This document shows, piece after piece, positions 37,885 to 47,686 of a stretch of DNA of 64,000 bases. Under the pieces are notes generated by a model that saw nothing but the letters and a program-made list of their open reading frames with translations, was not told the DNA's origin and did no database searches. Within the stretch, counting starts at the first letter, position 1; each line of letters starts with the position of its first letter. The stretch is from Woeseia sp034521225. Lineage in GTDB: Bacteria; Pseudomonadota; Gammaproteobacteria; Steroidobacterales; Woeseiaceae. The stretch lies in contig JAXHMR010000009.1 in the NCBI GenBank assembly GCA_034521225.1, positions 9,728 through 73,727 on the forward strand, in the 5' to 3' direction. The position numbers and the translations under genes were made by a program.

Positions 37885-39193
37885 AGCAGTACAAAATCCT
37901 CGGTGTGAATATGTTTGCGACTGCAGCCAGAATGCAGCAGCAAAGACTCGCTTAGCGCGATCAATGGCGATGGCCCGCAGATATAGGCATCTCGTTGGGC
38001 AAGGTCCGGGCAGTGCGTCGTGAGGAACTCGGCAGTAAGCGGTCCCTCCTGGTAGAAGTAGTGCATGACCAGCGCAAATCCAGTGACGGTACGCGACAAC
38101 GCCTCCAGTTCTTCGCGGAACAATGCCCTGGGTTCATCCTGGACGCAAAACACGAGTTTGACATCCACCGACAGTGATGTTGCAGCGAAATGCCTGGCCC
38201 GGGCGAGAAATGGCGTGATTCCAATGCCGCCGGCAATCCACAATTCGCAACCAGGATTATCGGGAAAGAAGTCGCCGTAAGGACCTTCGATTTTTACTCT
38301 TGTTTGCGGGGCGATTTGCTGGATCGCCCGACTGGCATCTCCCAGATCCTTGATCGCGATGCGCAAGGTGCTCTCCCTCGGCGATGACGAAAGCGTATAG
38401 GGGTGCTCTTCGCCATAGCCTGCCGCCAGATTACGATCCAGGGGTGTCAAATAGACAAATTGACCGGGTCGATAGTCGAGCGCCCGACCCTCGGCGTCGA
38501 GACTCAGTTCCACGACGTTATTCGCCGGATGCGAAATGCCCGACACGCGATAAGGCAGGCGGCCAAGATGCCTGGAAAAAACAAACCTGTATGCGACAGA
38601 CAGTACAGCCAGCACCGACAGGCCGCCCCAAACCACCCAGCTCGACGGTGCCGGCAGGCTGCGCGCCAGCATAAATGTATGTGCCAAAGCAAGCAGCACA
38701 GCGATGCCCGCACTGCGATGCAACCATTTCCAGTGTTGATATTCGGGCTCCCCAAAGAATGAAAAACCCGGCGCCAGGAAGATCATCATGACGAGCAAGG
38801 CCGACCAACCCAGCCATACAGCCAACCCCCCATGCGGCGGAAAGAGTGTTTGCACGGCCGCCGGCAAGGACACGTCCGCAGCCGCGAAAGCCAGCAACAG
38901 TGGATGCGCAAGCAGGAACAGGAACGAAGCGGCCCCTAACAGTGGTGCGTCCGCCACAGCCGGGTAAGGCCGCCAAAGAGGCGATCGAAGCCCGGCACCC
39001 GGACGATCAGCACTGCTGACAGCAACAGGCACACCAGCCCGGCGATACCAGTCAAGCGACCCAACAGGTTCAGCAACGCGCCAGTATCGACGAAGTCGGC
39101 CACCGATACCTGCAACAGCGCCACTAGCACCGGCAGAAGCAGCAGCAGCCAGAGTAGAAACGACGCCAGCCGCCTGGCCGCAGTCAATCTCAT
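37881..39193 (-). CDS. Ferric-reductase-like transmembrane flavoprotein with FNR module (one frameshift)
   Basis: A membrane flavoprotein of about 437 residues: a ferric reductase-like heme-binding helical domain followed by a ferredoxin-NADP reductase-type FAD/NAD(P) module. The first helices begin at 39193 (RLASFLLWLLLLLPVLVALL). A shift near 38945 joins LTRLWRTHH to LGAASFLFLLAHP, a heme-ligand helix with His. Further His ligands sit in YQHWKWLHRSAGIAVLLALAH. The FAD site is YRPGQFVYL with HPYTLSSSP, and the nicotinamide site is IAGGIGITPFLA and ICGPSPL. It would move electrons from cytosolic NAD(P)H to a periplasmic acceptor, most likely the coupled cytochrome b5-like protein. Confidence 0.82.
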
Positions 39194-39584
39194 GGCGTCA
39201 GGTACAGAAGCAACGGACGAATCGGCAGCGTCCGGAAGCGAAATCGCAATTCAACCTGTAACGCATTCGCCATTAACTTGTCCAGGGGATTCATTGCCGC
39301 GACCTGACAACTGTTGAAAAAGCCTCAGCCGGCGCAACACCGCCGGAGGAAATTCGCCGTTGGCAGGCTGCCAGGATTTGCTGCGAGAAGCTGAGTTTGC
39401 CAGACTGGCGGCATTCGATTCAACGAATTGCTTTGTTCGAGTGACCTTAAATGACAGCCAACACCAGGACGGCACACGTCGATAAGTAGTTTCCGCAATC
39501 GACTGCTATCAATCACGTATTTGCGAGCGAATGCTACCGGATAAAAATATCCACAGCGCCAATTCGGCGCAGGGATTAGCCATC
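39194..39584. other. Divergent intergenic region
   Basis: About 390 bases between the divergent ferric-reductase-like and DUF4136 genes. Open frames here show no family resemblance. A small GC hairpin (GCCGGCG with CGCCGG near 39330-39350) is present without a T-run. Promoters for both sides are expected but were not pinpointed. Confidence 0.45.
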
Positions 39585-40163
39585 ATGAATAGACTTTTTT
39601 CGCTGCTTCTCATCTCACGTAATGTAGCACTGGTTCTCGCCATCGCCGGCCTGTGGGGTTGCTCATCAATCCGAACCGGTTCGCACCTCGACGGAACGAA
39701 TGACTTTAGTCGCTATGAAACCTTTTCATGGATTGCCGAAAACCCTTACATCGGGCACGATTCCGATGACGCGATCAGCCCACTGGCACAGGCGAAGATT
39801 AAGAGCGCAATAAGCGACCAGCTCGAGTTCAAGGGTTACACCTACACGGCGAACCCGGATGCCGCCGACTTCATCGTTTCATACACGGTAGGTAGCCGTG
39901 AAAAATTGAGAACGACTTCGTACCCCAGCGCTTACCACGGATCCTGGGGCTGGCACATTCGTGGAAGCTATTACTATGTTCGTGAGTACGAGGAACACAG
40001 TTACACAGAGAGCACGCTTGCCGTCGACATTTTTGACGGCGCCTCCAAAAAACCGGTATGGCACGGCTGGGCCGGGAAAACAGTCACCGAGAGCGACCGA
40101 AAGAATCCGGATGAAGTCATAAAGAACAGCGTGGCAAAACTGCTGGAAGCTTTTCCCCGCTAG
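39585..40163 (+). CDS. DUF4136 domain lipoprotein
   Basis: A 192-residue lipoprotein. The leader VALVLAIAGLWGCSSIRTG contains the lipobox with Cys at about residue 26. The DUF4136 pattern follows: FSRYETFSWI near the start, LAQAKIKSAISDQLEFKGYT, a beta strand with ADFIVSYTVGS and the closing LAVDIFDGASKKPVWHGWA and NPDEVIKNSVAKLLEAFP. ATG 39585 is chosen because AGGGA precedes it and the leader begins there. The family is widespread in Gram-negative envelopes and has no established function. It is convergent with the MBL-fold gene, leaving a gap of nine bases. Confidence 0.85.
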   Translation: MNRLFSLLLISRNVALVLAIAGLWGCSSIRTGSHLDGTNDFSRYETFSWIAENPYIGHDSDDAISPLAQAKIKSAISDQLEFKGYTYTANPDAADFIVSYTVGSREKLRTTSYPSAYHGSWGWHIRGSYYYVREYEEHSYTESTLAVDIFDGASKKPVWHGWAGKTVTESDRKNPDEVIKNSVAKLLEAFPR

Positions 40164-40172
40164 CGAGCCCCG

Positions 40173-41562
40173 TCAGATGGCTATGGATTGTCCTGTCGCC
40201 GCGATAGTCACCGGCGCGTCAAATCGTGTCCTCAATTCAGCCTCAAGTGCGCTTTGAGCCTTCTGTTCCCCATGCACCAGGTAGACCGGCGGTCTTTCTT
40301 CAAATGAATCGTACCAGTCGAGCAGGTCAGCCTGGTCCGCACTGGGCCGAAAGGCCGCCCACTGTATGAACGGTTGCACGCACCGGGTACGCCTCACCCC
40401 ACAAACGTATTTCATCCGCGCCATCGACAAGCCGCCGGCCCAGCGTCCCGAAGGCCTGAAACCCGACAATGACTACGTGGCACTCCGGCCGCCAGACATT
40501 GTTCTTCAGATGGTGATGAATCCGGCCGCCGGTGCACATGCCGCTGCCGGCAATAATGATCGCCCCTGACCGCACACGATTGATTACCATGGATTCCTGC
40601 GGTCGTACGCGTGGCAAAAAAATTCGGGAGATTCGGCGCGTCTCGACCCGGGCCGGAACAGTTCCGCACCATAAAGACGCCTATACTGTGCGTATACCTT
40701 TGTCGCCTCAATTCCCATAGGGCTGTCGAGAAAAATCTGCCAGTTACGAAGCCCCCACCGTTCATAATTATCGGCCATCAGGTACAACAGATCCTGTGTG
40801 CGGCCGACGGTAAATGCAGGAATCAGGATATTGCCCTTGGCTGCCCTGGCAGTTTCAAATACATCCGCCAGTTCGTCCAGGGTAGCGGCAAAGGGACGGT
40901 GCAGGCGATCCCCGTAAGTACTCTCCATCAGTATTGTATCGGCATGACTGAGGCGTACCGGGAACTCCATGACCGGCGCATCGCGGTAGCCAAGATCACC
41001 GGAGAAAACCAGCGTACGGCGGTCGCTGCCCGACTGGTACGTCAATTCGACAATCGACGATCCGAGTATGTGTCCGGCGTCGTGCAGACACAACGTAAGG
41101 CCCGGAAGAATTTCGCATGGCTCCCTGTACGCCAGGCCTTTGAAATACTGCAGGCACTCCTCTGCCTCCCGCCGTGTATAGAGCGCCTCGACCGGTGGCT
41201 CGCCCTTCTTATCATTTTTCTTATTGGCCCATTCGGCGTCTTTTTCATTCAGGTAACCGGAGTCCGGCAACATGATCCGGCACAGCTCACGGCTCGCGTT
41301 TTGCACGTAGACGGGCCCACGGTAGCCACGCTTCATGAGCAGCGGCACCCGACCGGAATGGTCAATGTGCGCATGGCTCAGGATCACCGCATCGATGTCC
41401 GATATCGCGACGGGAAACGGATCGGCGTTCCTGGCTTCGTCCTTTCGTCCGCCCTGGAACAAGCCCGCACTCCAGCAGAACGGTGTGGTTGTCCGTCCGT
41501 ATTACATAGAGTGACCCGGTGACCTGTTCGGTCGCACCGAAGAACTGCAATTCGAATTTCAT
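40173..41562 (-). CDS. Beta-CASP metallo-beta-lactamase-fold RNA-processing protein (frameshifts)
   Basis: A cytoplasmic MBL-fold/beta-CASP protein of about 460 residues of the type annotated as RNA-metabolising metallohydrolase or exonuclease (relatives of CPSF-73 and YsiG-like proteins). It starts MKFELQFFGATEQVTGSLYV, has the zinc motif ILSHAHIDHSGRVPLL, further ligands in LHDAGHILGSS and FSGDLGYRDAPVM, the beta-CASP segment LIPAFTVGRTQDLLYLM and the late IIAGSGMCTGGRIHHHL. The C-terminal His is in YLVHGE. Frame changes lie near 41455, 40600 and 40400. It is convergent with the DUF4136 gene. The target RNA is unknown. Confidence 0.84.
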
Positions 41563-41864
41563 TGGCCTCTACTTCCGATATCCAGGCAACGACGCCGCCC
41601 TGGGGTGGCACACACTACGGCAAGGCTCGTTGCAGTTTTCCTGACTCCTGGCATTGCGCAGCCGCCGCGATGGGCAGCTGCATGCGATGACTTGATATGG
41701 CACTATACCCGTCGCACGATGGGACGTCCGGATTGGAGGCACCTGTGGCAACGGACCCGGACATCCGAACGCAACTGCGGTTTCCCCTTATGGGACAACC
41801 CCGCGTCCCGTGCTATTGATGACCCGACGCTTGAGAACAATATCGAAATAAATGGAGGTGCACC
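41563..41864. other. Divergent intergenic region
   Basis: About 300 bases between the MBL-fold gene and the cytochrome gene. No convincing open frame, repeat or hairpin was seen. Promoters for both divergent genes should lie here. Confidence 0.4.
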
Positions 41865-42314
41865 ATGCGCAAAACGGCCGCCCTGCTTATGCTTGCCGCA
41901 TTAGCCACAATGATGGGTTGTGAACGGGATCCGATGTCCGAAAAAGGCTTCCGCCTTCCGGATGGCGATCCGGATCTTGGGCGCGAGGTGTTCCTGTACA
42001 TGCAATGCAACCAGTGTCACACGATCAGCGGTGAGGACCTGCCGGTCGTGCCTCTCGCGGATCCTCCCTACGTTGAGCTGGGCGGGGCCGTCACGCGTGT
42101 AAAGACCTATGGCGAGCTGGTCACGGCAATCACCAATCCGTCGCACAAGCTGGCCCCCGGCTATGCCAAGGAAGTTGTCTCCGAGGACGGCGAATCGAAA
42201 ATGTACAACTACAATGGCTTCATGACGGTACAGGAGCTGGCCCATATCGTCAGGTTCCTGCAGCCACATTACGACGTTATTGTGCCGACGCATCACTACC
42301 GGGTCTACCCGTAA
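41865..42314 (+). CDS. Lipoprotein mono-heme cytochrome c
   Basis: A 149-residue exported cytochrome c anchored as a lipoprotein. The leader LMLAALATMMGCERD holds the lipobox Cys, and the heme c site is LYMQCNQCHTISG (about residue 48). An axial Met is likely in KMYNYNGFMTVQELAH, which reads like the last helix of small cytochromes. The ATG is preceded by a strong GGAGG. The gene is intact. It is convergent with the cbb3 assembly genes and could carry electrons to that oxidase or to nitrite and NO reductases; the partner is inferred. Confidence 0.85.
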   Translation: MRKTAALLMLAALATMMGCERDPMSEKGFRLPDGDPDLGREVFLYMQCNQCHTISGEDLPVVPLADPPYVELGGAVTRVKTYGELVTAITNPSHKLAPGYAKEVVSEDGESKMYNYNGFMTVQELAHIVRFLQPHYDVIVPTHHYRVYP

Positions 42315-42322
42315 CACCGGCG

Positions 42323-42343
42323 TGCCGGGGTCACGCCCCGGCA
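42323..42343. terminator. Hairpin between convergent cytochrome c and TauE/SafE genes
   Basis: A perfect eight-base-pair stem (TGCCGGGG with CCCCGGCA) around a five-base loop lies nine bases after the cytochrome stop and just before the stop of the convergent gene. The position fits a shared terminator, but there is no T-run. Confidence 0.5.
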
Positions 42344-42351
42344 GTGGTTGA

Positions 42352-43112
42352 TCACTGTGCCGCATCCCCCGCGGCAAGGTTAACCGGGCGCACGGCTGCG
42401 GTGGCTGCATGATGTTCGTGACCGGCTGCACCGGCACCGGGCTTGGCGTGCCATCCCGGCAACGCAAGCGCCAGCAGTCCGATGGCGAGTAACACAACAC
42501 CTGCCGCCTGCCGCAGTCCCCGGCGTGCTTTCAAGCGATGCAAGGTGGCCGCCGACGCACCCGCAACCAACAGCGCGGGCAACGTTCCCAGCCCGAAGGC
42601 CAGCATGACCATACCGCCCGACTGCGGACTGCCACTCGTAGCTGCGAGGGCGACGGCACTGTAGACCAGTCCGCACGGCAGCGCCCCCGTAGAAATCCCG
42701 CGGCCAGGGCCGTGGCCGGCGATGAAATTGGCAACACATGGCGCGCAAGCGGCGAGACAAGCTGCCAAAGCCCCGCTCCGGCACTTTCGAGAAACCGCAA
42801 GCCGCGCCAGTCAATGACCAGTGTCAGGCCAAGCGCAATTATCAGCGCAGCGGCCAGCAGGCGCAGCAACATCAATGCCGCGTCAAAACCCGCCGTAAGC
42901 AGGTTGCCGGCGCCGCCGGCCACGACACCAAGCACAACGTAGAAAAGCAGCCGCCCACCATTGTAGGCGAGGCGTCGTGGTAATCCGGGGAAACGCGCGG
43001 CCCCTTGCCCCTCGAGCAGCACCACGACCGCACCGCACATCGCGAGACAATGGGTACTGCCAAAGAAACCTGCCGCGAATGCAGCCGGCAGCAGCAGTTC
43101 CGGATTCATCAT
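42352..43112 (-). CDS. TauE/SafE (UreH-like) family membrane protein of the cbb3 locus (frameshifted)
   Basis: A polytopic membrane protein of about 253 residues in the sulfite exporter TauE/SafE, UreH-like, family found next to ccoS in many proteobacteria and thought to aid cytochrome cbb3 maturation, possibly in copper handling. The first helix has AAFAAGFFGSTHCLAMCGA, with two Cys and a His that suit metal passage. The second half repeats the pattern after a shift near 42690: LPCGLVYSAVALAATSG, then MLAFGLGTLPALLVAG. The tail is His-rich (GHEHHAATAA). The start at 43112 overlaps ccoS by four bases. Confidence 0.83.
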
Positions 43113-43306
43113 TGCTCGGCCGGAGGCTCGTCGTTTTTCTTTCCCGTCCCGGCAGCCGGCGGCGCCCGGTCATCATCCATGACTACCCGCCAGGCGGGGC
43201 TGTCGAGATCATCGAATTGTCCCGATCCCACGGCCCAGAAAAATGCCCAGATCGCGGCCGCGAGCAAGATCAGGCCAAGCGGAATCAGCAGGTAGAGTAT
43301 GCTCAT
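43109..43306 (-). CDS. ccoS: cbb3-type oxidase assembly protein CcoS
   Basis: A 65-residue single-helix membrane protein needed for insertion of cofactors into cytochrome cbb3 oxidase. It has the standard N-terminal helix ILYLLIPLGLILLAAAIWAFFWAV followed by SGQFDDLDSPAWRVVMDDD, the CcoS signature. Length is normal. Four-base overlaps link it to ccoI upstream and to the TauE/SafE gene downstream, so the three are translationally coupled. Confidence 0.92.
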   Translation of the reverse strand: MSILYLLIPLGLILLAAAIWAFFWAVGSGQFDDLDSPAWRVVMDDDRAPPAAGTGKKNDEPPAEQ

Positions 43307-45780
43307 GTCATTGCGCGTTCGGCGACTCTGACGGTATCAGCGCAATGCTGTGGCGCATGCCTGTCGGGGTGACTACGCTGGAGGCGCAACGCATTCAGCA
43401 CAACCAGCAATGAACTCAGGGACATGCCAAGCGCCGCCATCCAGGGCGCAAGCCAGCCGCTGACCGCCAGCGGCACCGCAGTCGCGTTGTACCCGATCGC
43501 CCAGGCAATATTCTGCCGGATGATGCGTCGCGTACGCGAGGCTACCTCGGCTGCCTCTACGACCGATACCAGGCGACGGCTCAGTGCGACCGCATCGGCG
43601 CTGGCACGCGCCAGCGCGGTGCCGGCATCCAGCGCGATCGATGCGTCGGCTGCCTGCATGACCGGCGCATCGTTGATACCGTCGCCCACCATGATGACCC
43701 GCTCGCCGGAACGCTGCCGCTGTGCGACGAGCGCAAGCTTGTCCGCCGGCGTCAGCTCGGCGTACCAGTCCGCCACGTCCAGCGCCCGGGCCGCAGCAGC
43801 GACGACCGGCGCGCGATCACCGCTCGCAATGACGACTTTATAACCGGCATCCCGCAACTGCGACAGTGCCATTTGCGCATCGCCGCGGAGCGCATCACCT
43901 ATTGTGAACGCAGCCAGGAACCCCCGTTCGCTGCCCAGGTAGACCAACGTCGAGCGGTCGTTCGACGGTGGAAGTTGGCAATGTCCGGCGATCGCCGCCA
44001 CGTAGTCGCGACGGCCTATCCGGTACCGGACACCGTCAATCATCGCCTCGACACCGGCACCGGCTTGCGGCGCCAGCGCGCTGACTGTGAATGCCCGCGA
44101 CCCCCCGCGCATGGCAAATGCACGGGCCAACACATGCTCCGACGCCGACTCCAGCGCCGCGGCAAGCTCCCGGCAGTATGACTCGCTGACACCCTCACTC
44201 GCCGCCAGGAGCCGCGTGTCGACTATCGAGGGCTCACCGCGCGTCAGCGTACCCGTCTTGTCGAAAATGATGGTCGCCCCCGGACGCAGGACTTCCAGCA
44301 CTCGCGAACGAATCACGTAAAAGCCGCTCGCGGAAAGCCGCGACGCAGCGGCGGCGAGCGCCGCCGGGGTCGCCAGCGCCAACGCGCAGGGACAGGTCAC
44401 GACGAGTGTCGCGAGCACAATCTCGAATGACCGGGACGGGTCGATCACCAGCCAGGCGCCGCCCGCAAACGTTGCCAGGACCAGGACGGAAACCACGAAA
44501 TAACCGGCAACCCGGTCGGCCAGCACCGAGATCGGCGGGCGATCGGCTTTGGCCCGCTCCAGCAGACGGCCAATCCCGGCGATGCTGGTACTCGCGCCCG
44601 TATTCAAAACCCGCAGCGTAGCACTGCCGCTCACGGTTACACCACCCGCGAACACCTGCATACCGATGCTGCGAGCTACCGGCATCGACTCACCTGTCAG
44701 CAGCGACTCATCAACCGCCAGTTCCCCGTCGACGATTTCACCGTCTGCCGGAACGATATCACCGGGCCGGATGCGCAAGAGATTACCGGCTTGTAACCGG
44801 TCAACCGATACAGTTTCTTCCCTGCCGTCTTCAAGCCTGGCCGCCGTATCGGGCAGCAGGCGTGCCAGCGACAGCGCCTGGTCGTCTGCCCGGTGTCGCG
44901 CGCGCATTTCGAGAAAACGCGTGCCGCTCAGGAACAGCACGAACATCGCCACCGAGTCAAAGTAGATTTCCCCGCTTCCCGTCCATACGGCCCAGGTAGA
45001 GGCAGCAAAGGCAAAGCCAATTGCCAGGGACACCGGCAGGTCCATGCCAGGTGATCGCGCGCGCAGGCCCCGCCATGCCGCCTGGAAGAATGGCCGCGCG
45101 GAGTAGAAGACGATCGGCAGCGTCACGAGCAAGCTGATTGTGCGCAGGAACTGCTCAATAGCACCGTCAATGCCGAAATGGTCGCCGGCATACAGGGCAA
45201 CCGCGAACATCATGACCTGCATACCGGCGGCAGCCGCGACAATAAGGCGTTTGAGCGACTGCCGGTAGTCCTTGTCTCGGCGATCGCCGGCATAGCCAAC
45301 CCGAACTGGCTCCGGTTTGAAACCGACATCCGCGATAACCTGCAGCAGTTCACTGAATGGCATGGCGGCGATGTCCCAGGCAATGATAGCCCGCCGTGTC
45401 GCTGCGTTCACATCGACGGACCTGATTGCCGCATGTTGCGCAAGCGCCCTGTCCAGTAACCAGACACAGGCCGTGCAATACATGCCGCCAATATCGAGTG
45501 CCGTCTCTGCGCGTTCGTCGTTGCGATCCACATACCGCGCCAGCATGTCTGGCGCGTCGAACGGTTGGAAGTGCGCTTCTTCCGGCCGGACATCCATGCC
45601 GGTGCGCGGTTCGTCGCGATAAGCATAGTACGAACCGAGCCCGTTGCCCTGGATGAATTCTGCGACTGCCTTGCAGCCGAGGCAGCAAACGGGCTGCTGC
45701 TCGTCACCAAAACGCGCCAAAATGGGTGGCGCGTTCGGCAACGGTTCGCCGCAGTGAAAGCAATCGCCGGAATGCGCCAT
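43303..45780 (-). CDS. ccoI: Copper-translocating P1B-type ATPase CcoI (FixI)
   Basis: A copper P-type ATPase of 825 residues that supplies copper for CcoN. The N-terminal zinc-ribbon-like region has two Cys pairs (CFHCGEPL and CCLGCKAV), followed by a heavy-metal domain with GGMYCTACVW. Later come the TGES phosphatase loop, the CPC ion motif in helix 6 (TCPCALALATPAAL), the phosphorylation site DKTGTLTRGE and the hinge GDGINDAPV. The conserved His-Pro of P1B ATPases (normally SEHP) reads SEHV, an unusual change. The gene is intact, which stands out among its interrupted neighbours. It overlaps ccoS by four bases. Confidence 0.95.
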   Translation of the reverse strand: MAHSGDCFHCGEPLPNAPPILARFGDEQQPVCCLGCKAVAEFIQGNGLGSYYAYRDEPRTGMDVRPEEAHFQPFDAPDMLARYVDRNDERAETALDIGGMYCTACVWLLDRALAQHAAIRSVDVNAATRRAIIAWDIAAMPFSELLQVIADVGFKPEPVRVGYAGDRRDKDYRQSLKRLIVAAAAGMQVMMFAVALYAGDHFGIDGAIEQFLRTISLLVTLPIVFYSARPFFQAAWRGLRARSPGMDLPVSLAIGFAFAASTWAVWTGSGEIYFDSVAMFVLFLSGTRFLEMRARHRADDQALSLARLLPDTAARLEDGREETVSVDRLQAGNLLRIRPGDIVPADGEIVDGELAVDESLLTGESMPVARSIGMQVFAGGVTVSGSATLRVLNTGASTSIAGIGRLLERAKADRPPISVLADRVAGYFVVSVLVLATFAGGAWLVIDPSRSFEIVLATLVVTCPCALALATPAALAAAASRLSASGFYVIRSRVLEVLRPGATIIFDKTGTLTRGEPSIVDTRLLAASEGVSESYCRELAAALESASEHVLARAFAMRGGSRAFTVSALAPQAGAGVEAMIDGVRYRIGRRDYVAAIAGHCQLPPSNDRSTLVYLGSERGFLAAFTIGDALRGDAQMALSQLRDAGYKVVIASGDRAPVVAAAARALDVADWYAELTPADKLALVAQRQRSGERVIMVGDGINDAPVMQAADASIALDAGTALARASADAVALSRRLVSVVEAAEVASRTRRIIRQNIAWAIGYNATAVPLAVSGWLAPWMAALGMSLSSLLVVLNALRLQRSHPDRHAPQHCADTVRVAERAMT

Positions 45781-45782
45781 GA

Positions 45783-45974
45783 TCAGGGTAATGCGTCGCG
45801 CGGCGTCCGGGTGGCGGGTGCGGTGTCAAGCATCGGATCCTTGACCAGGACGTCCGGGTTCGTGACAGCCAGGTAAATCGTCAGCATGCAGCCTGCCACC
45901 GTCAGTCCCGGGATGGCAATGACGAGCCACACCCACCCGTTGCGGTACCAGCAATTATCCACGTTGGTCTGCAT
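45783..45974 (-). CDS. Short CcoH/FixH-like protein
   Basis: A 63-residue protein with one transmembrane helix (NGWVWLVIAIPGLTVAGCML) between ccoG and ccoI, exactly where ccoH (fixH) normally lies. The sequence WYRNGWVWLVIAIPGLTV resembles the start of FixH, but the usual periplasmic domain of about 100 residues is missing and the protein ends soon after MLTIYLAVTNPDVLV. Either a reduced CcoH suffices here or the gene has been truncated. It lies three bases from each neighbour. Confidence 0.65.
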   Translation of the reverse strand: MQTNVDNCWYRNGWVWLVIAIPGLTVAGCMLTIYLAVTNPDVLVKDPMLDTAPATRTPRDALP

Positions 45975-45977
45975 TAA

Positions 45978-47375
45978 TCAGTATTCCTCCGGTCCGCGAA
46001 AACGGCTTTCGCCGATTACCGCGATCGAGCTATCGTCGATACTTTGCAGGCGAAACTCGATGACATTTCCGCCGGTCGCGGCCTCATGCGGCACGGTTAC
46101 GGACACCGGCAGCGTATGCACTGACTCGGCCGGTACGGAAAACTCCGTGTCCGTTCGAATCGTGATGCCATCGAGACCCGAAACGCTGATGCGATAGGTG
46201 TGATCGCGATTGTGCTTGTTGACAATCCGCATCGTGTAGCTGTTCTCGATTCCGGCGAGACCGACGTCACGATAAAGGGTATTGCGGTCCCTCATGACAT
46301 CAAGAATGACCGGTTGGCTCAATACGAGCGAGGATACCAGCCCGGCCAGCAGTGTCACCAGGATCAGGCTATAGACAATGGTGCGAGGCCGCCACAAGTG
46401 GTAGCTCTTGTGCTCCAGCGCATTCTCGGTGCTGTAGCGAATGAGGCCACGTGGATACTCCATCTTGTCCATGACACTGTCGCAGGCATCAATACAGGCG
46501 GCGCAAGCGATGCACTCGTACTGCAGACCCTTGCGGATATCGATTCCGGTCGGGCAGACCTGCACGCACATCGTGCAATCGATACAGTCGCCAAGCCCGA
46601 GTTCGCGCGGTTCCGTTCCGCGGCGGCGCGGGCCGCGCGGCTCGCCGCGCTCCGGGTCATACGTAACGATCGACGTATCCTGGTCGAACATCGAACTCTG
46701 GAACCGGGCATACGGGCACATGTACTTGCACACCTGCTCCCGCATGAATCCGGCATTTCCATAGGTAGCGAAACCGTAGAAAAGCACCCAGAACCACTCC
46801 CATGGCCCTGCCGTGAATGTTGCCAGGTTTACAGACAGGTCTCGAATGTCGACAAAGTAGCCGACGAATGTATAGCCGGTGTATAGCGCGAGTGTTATCC
46901 AGAGAAACTGCTTGGCACTCTTCTTGAAAATCTTGTCGGCAGTCCACGGGGCCTTATCGAGCTTCATGCGCTGGCTGCGATTACCCTCGATCCTTTGCTC
47001 GATCCATATGAACGCCTCGGTCCACACGGTTTGCGGGCAGGCAAAGCCGCACCACACCCGGCCCGCGATTGCAGTGAAGAAGAACAGGCTGACGGCCAGG
47101 ATGATCAGCAACAGTGCAAGATAGATAAAATCCTGCGGCCACAGTGTCAGGCCAAAAATGTAGAACTTGCGTGCGGGAAGATCGAAGAGTACCGCCTGGC
47201 GGCCGTCCAGGGTCACCCATGGCATGACGTAGAAGAGGCCGAGAAGGACGACTACCGCCAGGCGGCGAAAATTGAAGAACCGGCCCTTTATTTCGCGAGG
47301 ATATATTTTTTCCTCGCTGCGATAAAGATTGCCGTACTCATACTTGCTGCCGGATTCGTTACGCGAGTTCTGCAT
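45978..47375 (-). CDS. ccoG: cbb3 oxidase accessory ferredoxin CcoG (FixG/RdxA)
   Basis: An inner-membrane iron-sulfur protein that reduces copper or otherwise supports CcoN assembly. It has several helices (RRLAVVVLLGLFYVMPWV; FIYLALLLIILAVSLFFF), the membrane Cys motif WCGFACPQTVWTEAF, MCPYARFQSSMFD, and two 4Fe-4S clusters: CIDCTMCVQVCP and CIACAACIDACD. The C-terminal domain is the IG-like fold of FixG. ATG 47375 is preferred since it overlaps the stop of the upstream gene as TGATG; an earlier in-frame start at 47396 also exists. The gene is intact. Confidence 0.93.
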   Translation of the reverse strand: MQNSRNESGSKYEYGNLYRSEEKIYPREIKGRFFNFRRLAVVVLLGLFYVMPWVTLDGRQAVLFDLPARKFYIFGLTLWPQDFIYLALLLIILAVSLFFFTAIAGRVWCGFACPQTVWTEAFIWIEQRIEGNRSQRMKLDKAPWTADKIFKKSAKQFLWITLALYTGYTFVGYFVDIRDLSVNLATFTAGPWEWFWVLFYGFATYGNAGFMREQVCKYMCPYARFQSSMFDQDTSIVTYDPERGEPRGPRRRGTEPRELGLGDCIDCTMCVQVCPTGIDIRKGLQYECIACAACIDACDSVMDKMEYPRGLIRYSTENALEHKSYHLWRPRTIVYSLILVTLLAGLVSSLVLSQPVILDVMRDRNTLYRDVGLAGIENSYTMRIVNKHNRDHTYRISVSGLDGITIRTDTEFSVPAESVHTLPVSVTVPHEAATGGNVIEFRLQSIDDSSIAVIGESRFRGPEEY

Positions 47376-47680
47376 CAACCCTGTTCCGGCTTCCATGCCG
47401 TCGGCCCGCGGCGCTTGCGCCTGATCAGTCGCACGGTATTGCAGCAGCGCAACCAGGCATTTGCCCAGAGAAAAAAGAATCCGATTGCGTAGCCGGAACT
47501 GCGGCTTTCAATAAACTGCACGTTGACCGCATCGACTATTACCAGCGGATCGATAAAGGCAAAAAGAACGACGGAAAAGGCCGCCGCGGAGAGAAAAGAA
47601 ATCCATGACAATACCGCATACTTTTGCGTGTCACGGCTCCACTCCACCGGTTTCTCGTCGCTGTTCGCGGGCGTATTCAT
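47375..47680 (-). CDS. Two-helix membrane protein between ccoP and ccoG
   Basis: A 101-residue protein with two transmembrane helices (YAVLSWISFLSAAAFSVVLFAF and SGYAIGFFFLWANAWLRCC) and a basic C-terminus. It sits seven bases after ccoP and overlaps the ccoG start by one base, so it is part of the cbb3 operon. I do not recognise the family; similar short unannotated proteins occur at this position in other gammaproteobacteria. A role in oxidase assembly is inferred from place. Confidence 0.65.
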   Translation of the reverse strand: MNTPANSDEKPVEWSRDTQKYAVLSWISFLSAAAFSVVLFAFIDPLVIVDAVNVQFIESRSSGYAIGFFFLWANAWLRCCNTVRLIRRKRRGPTAWKPEQG

Positions 47681-47686
47681 GACCGG

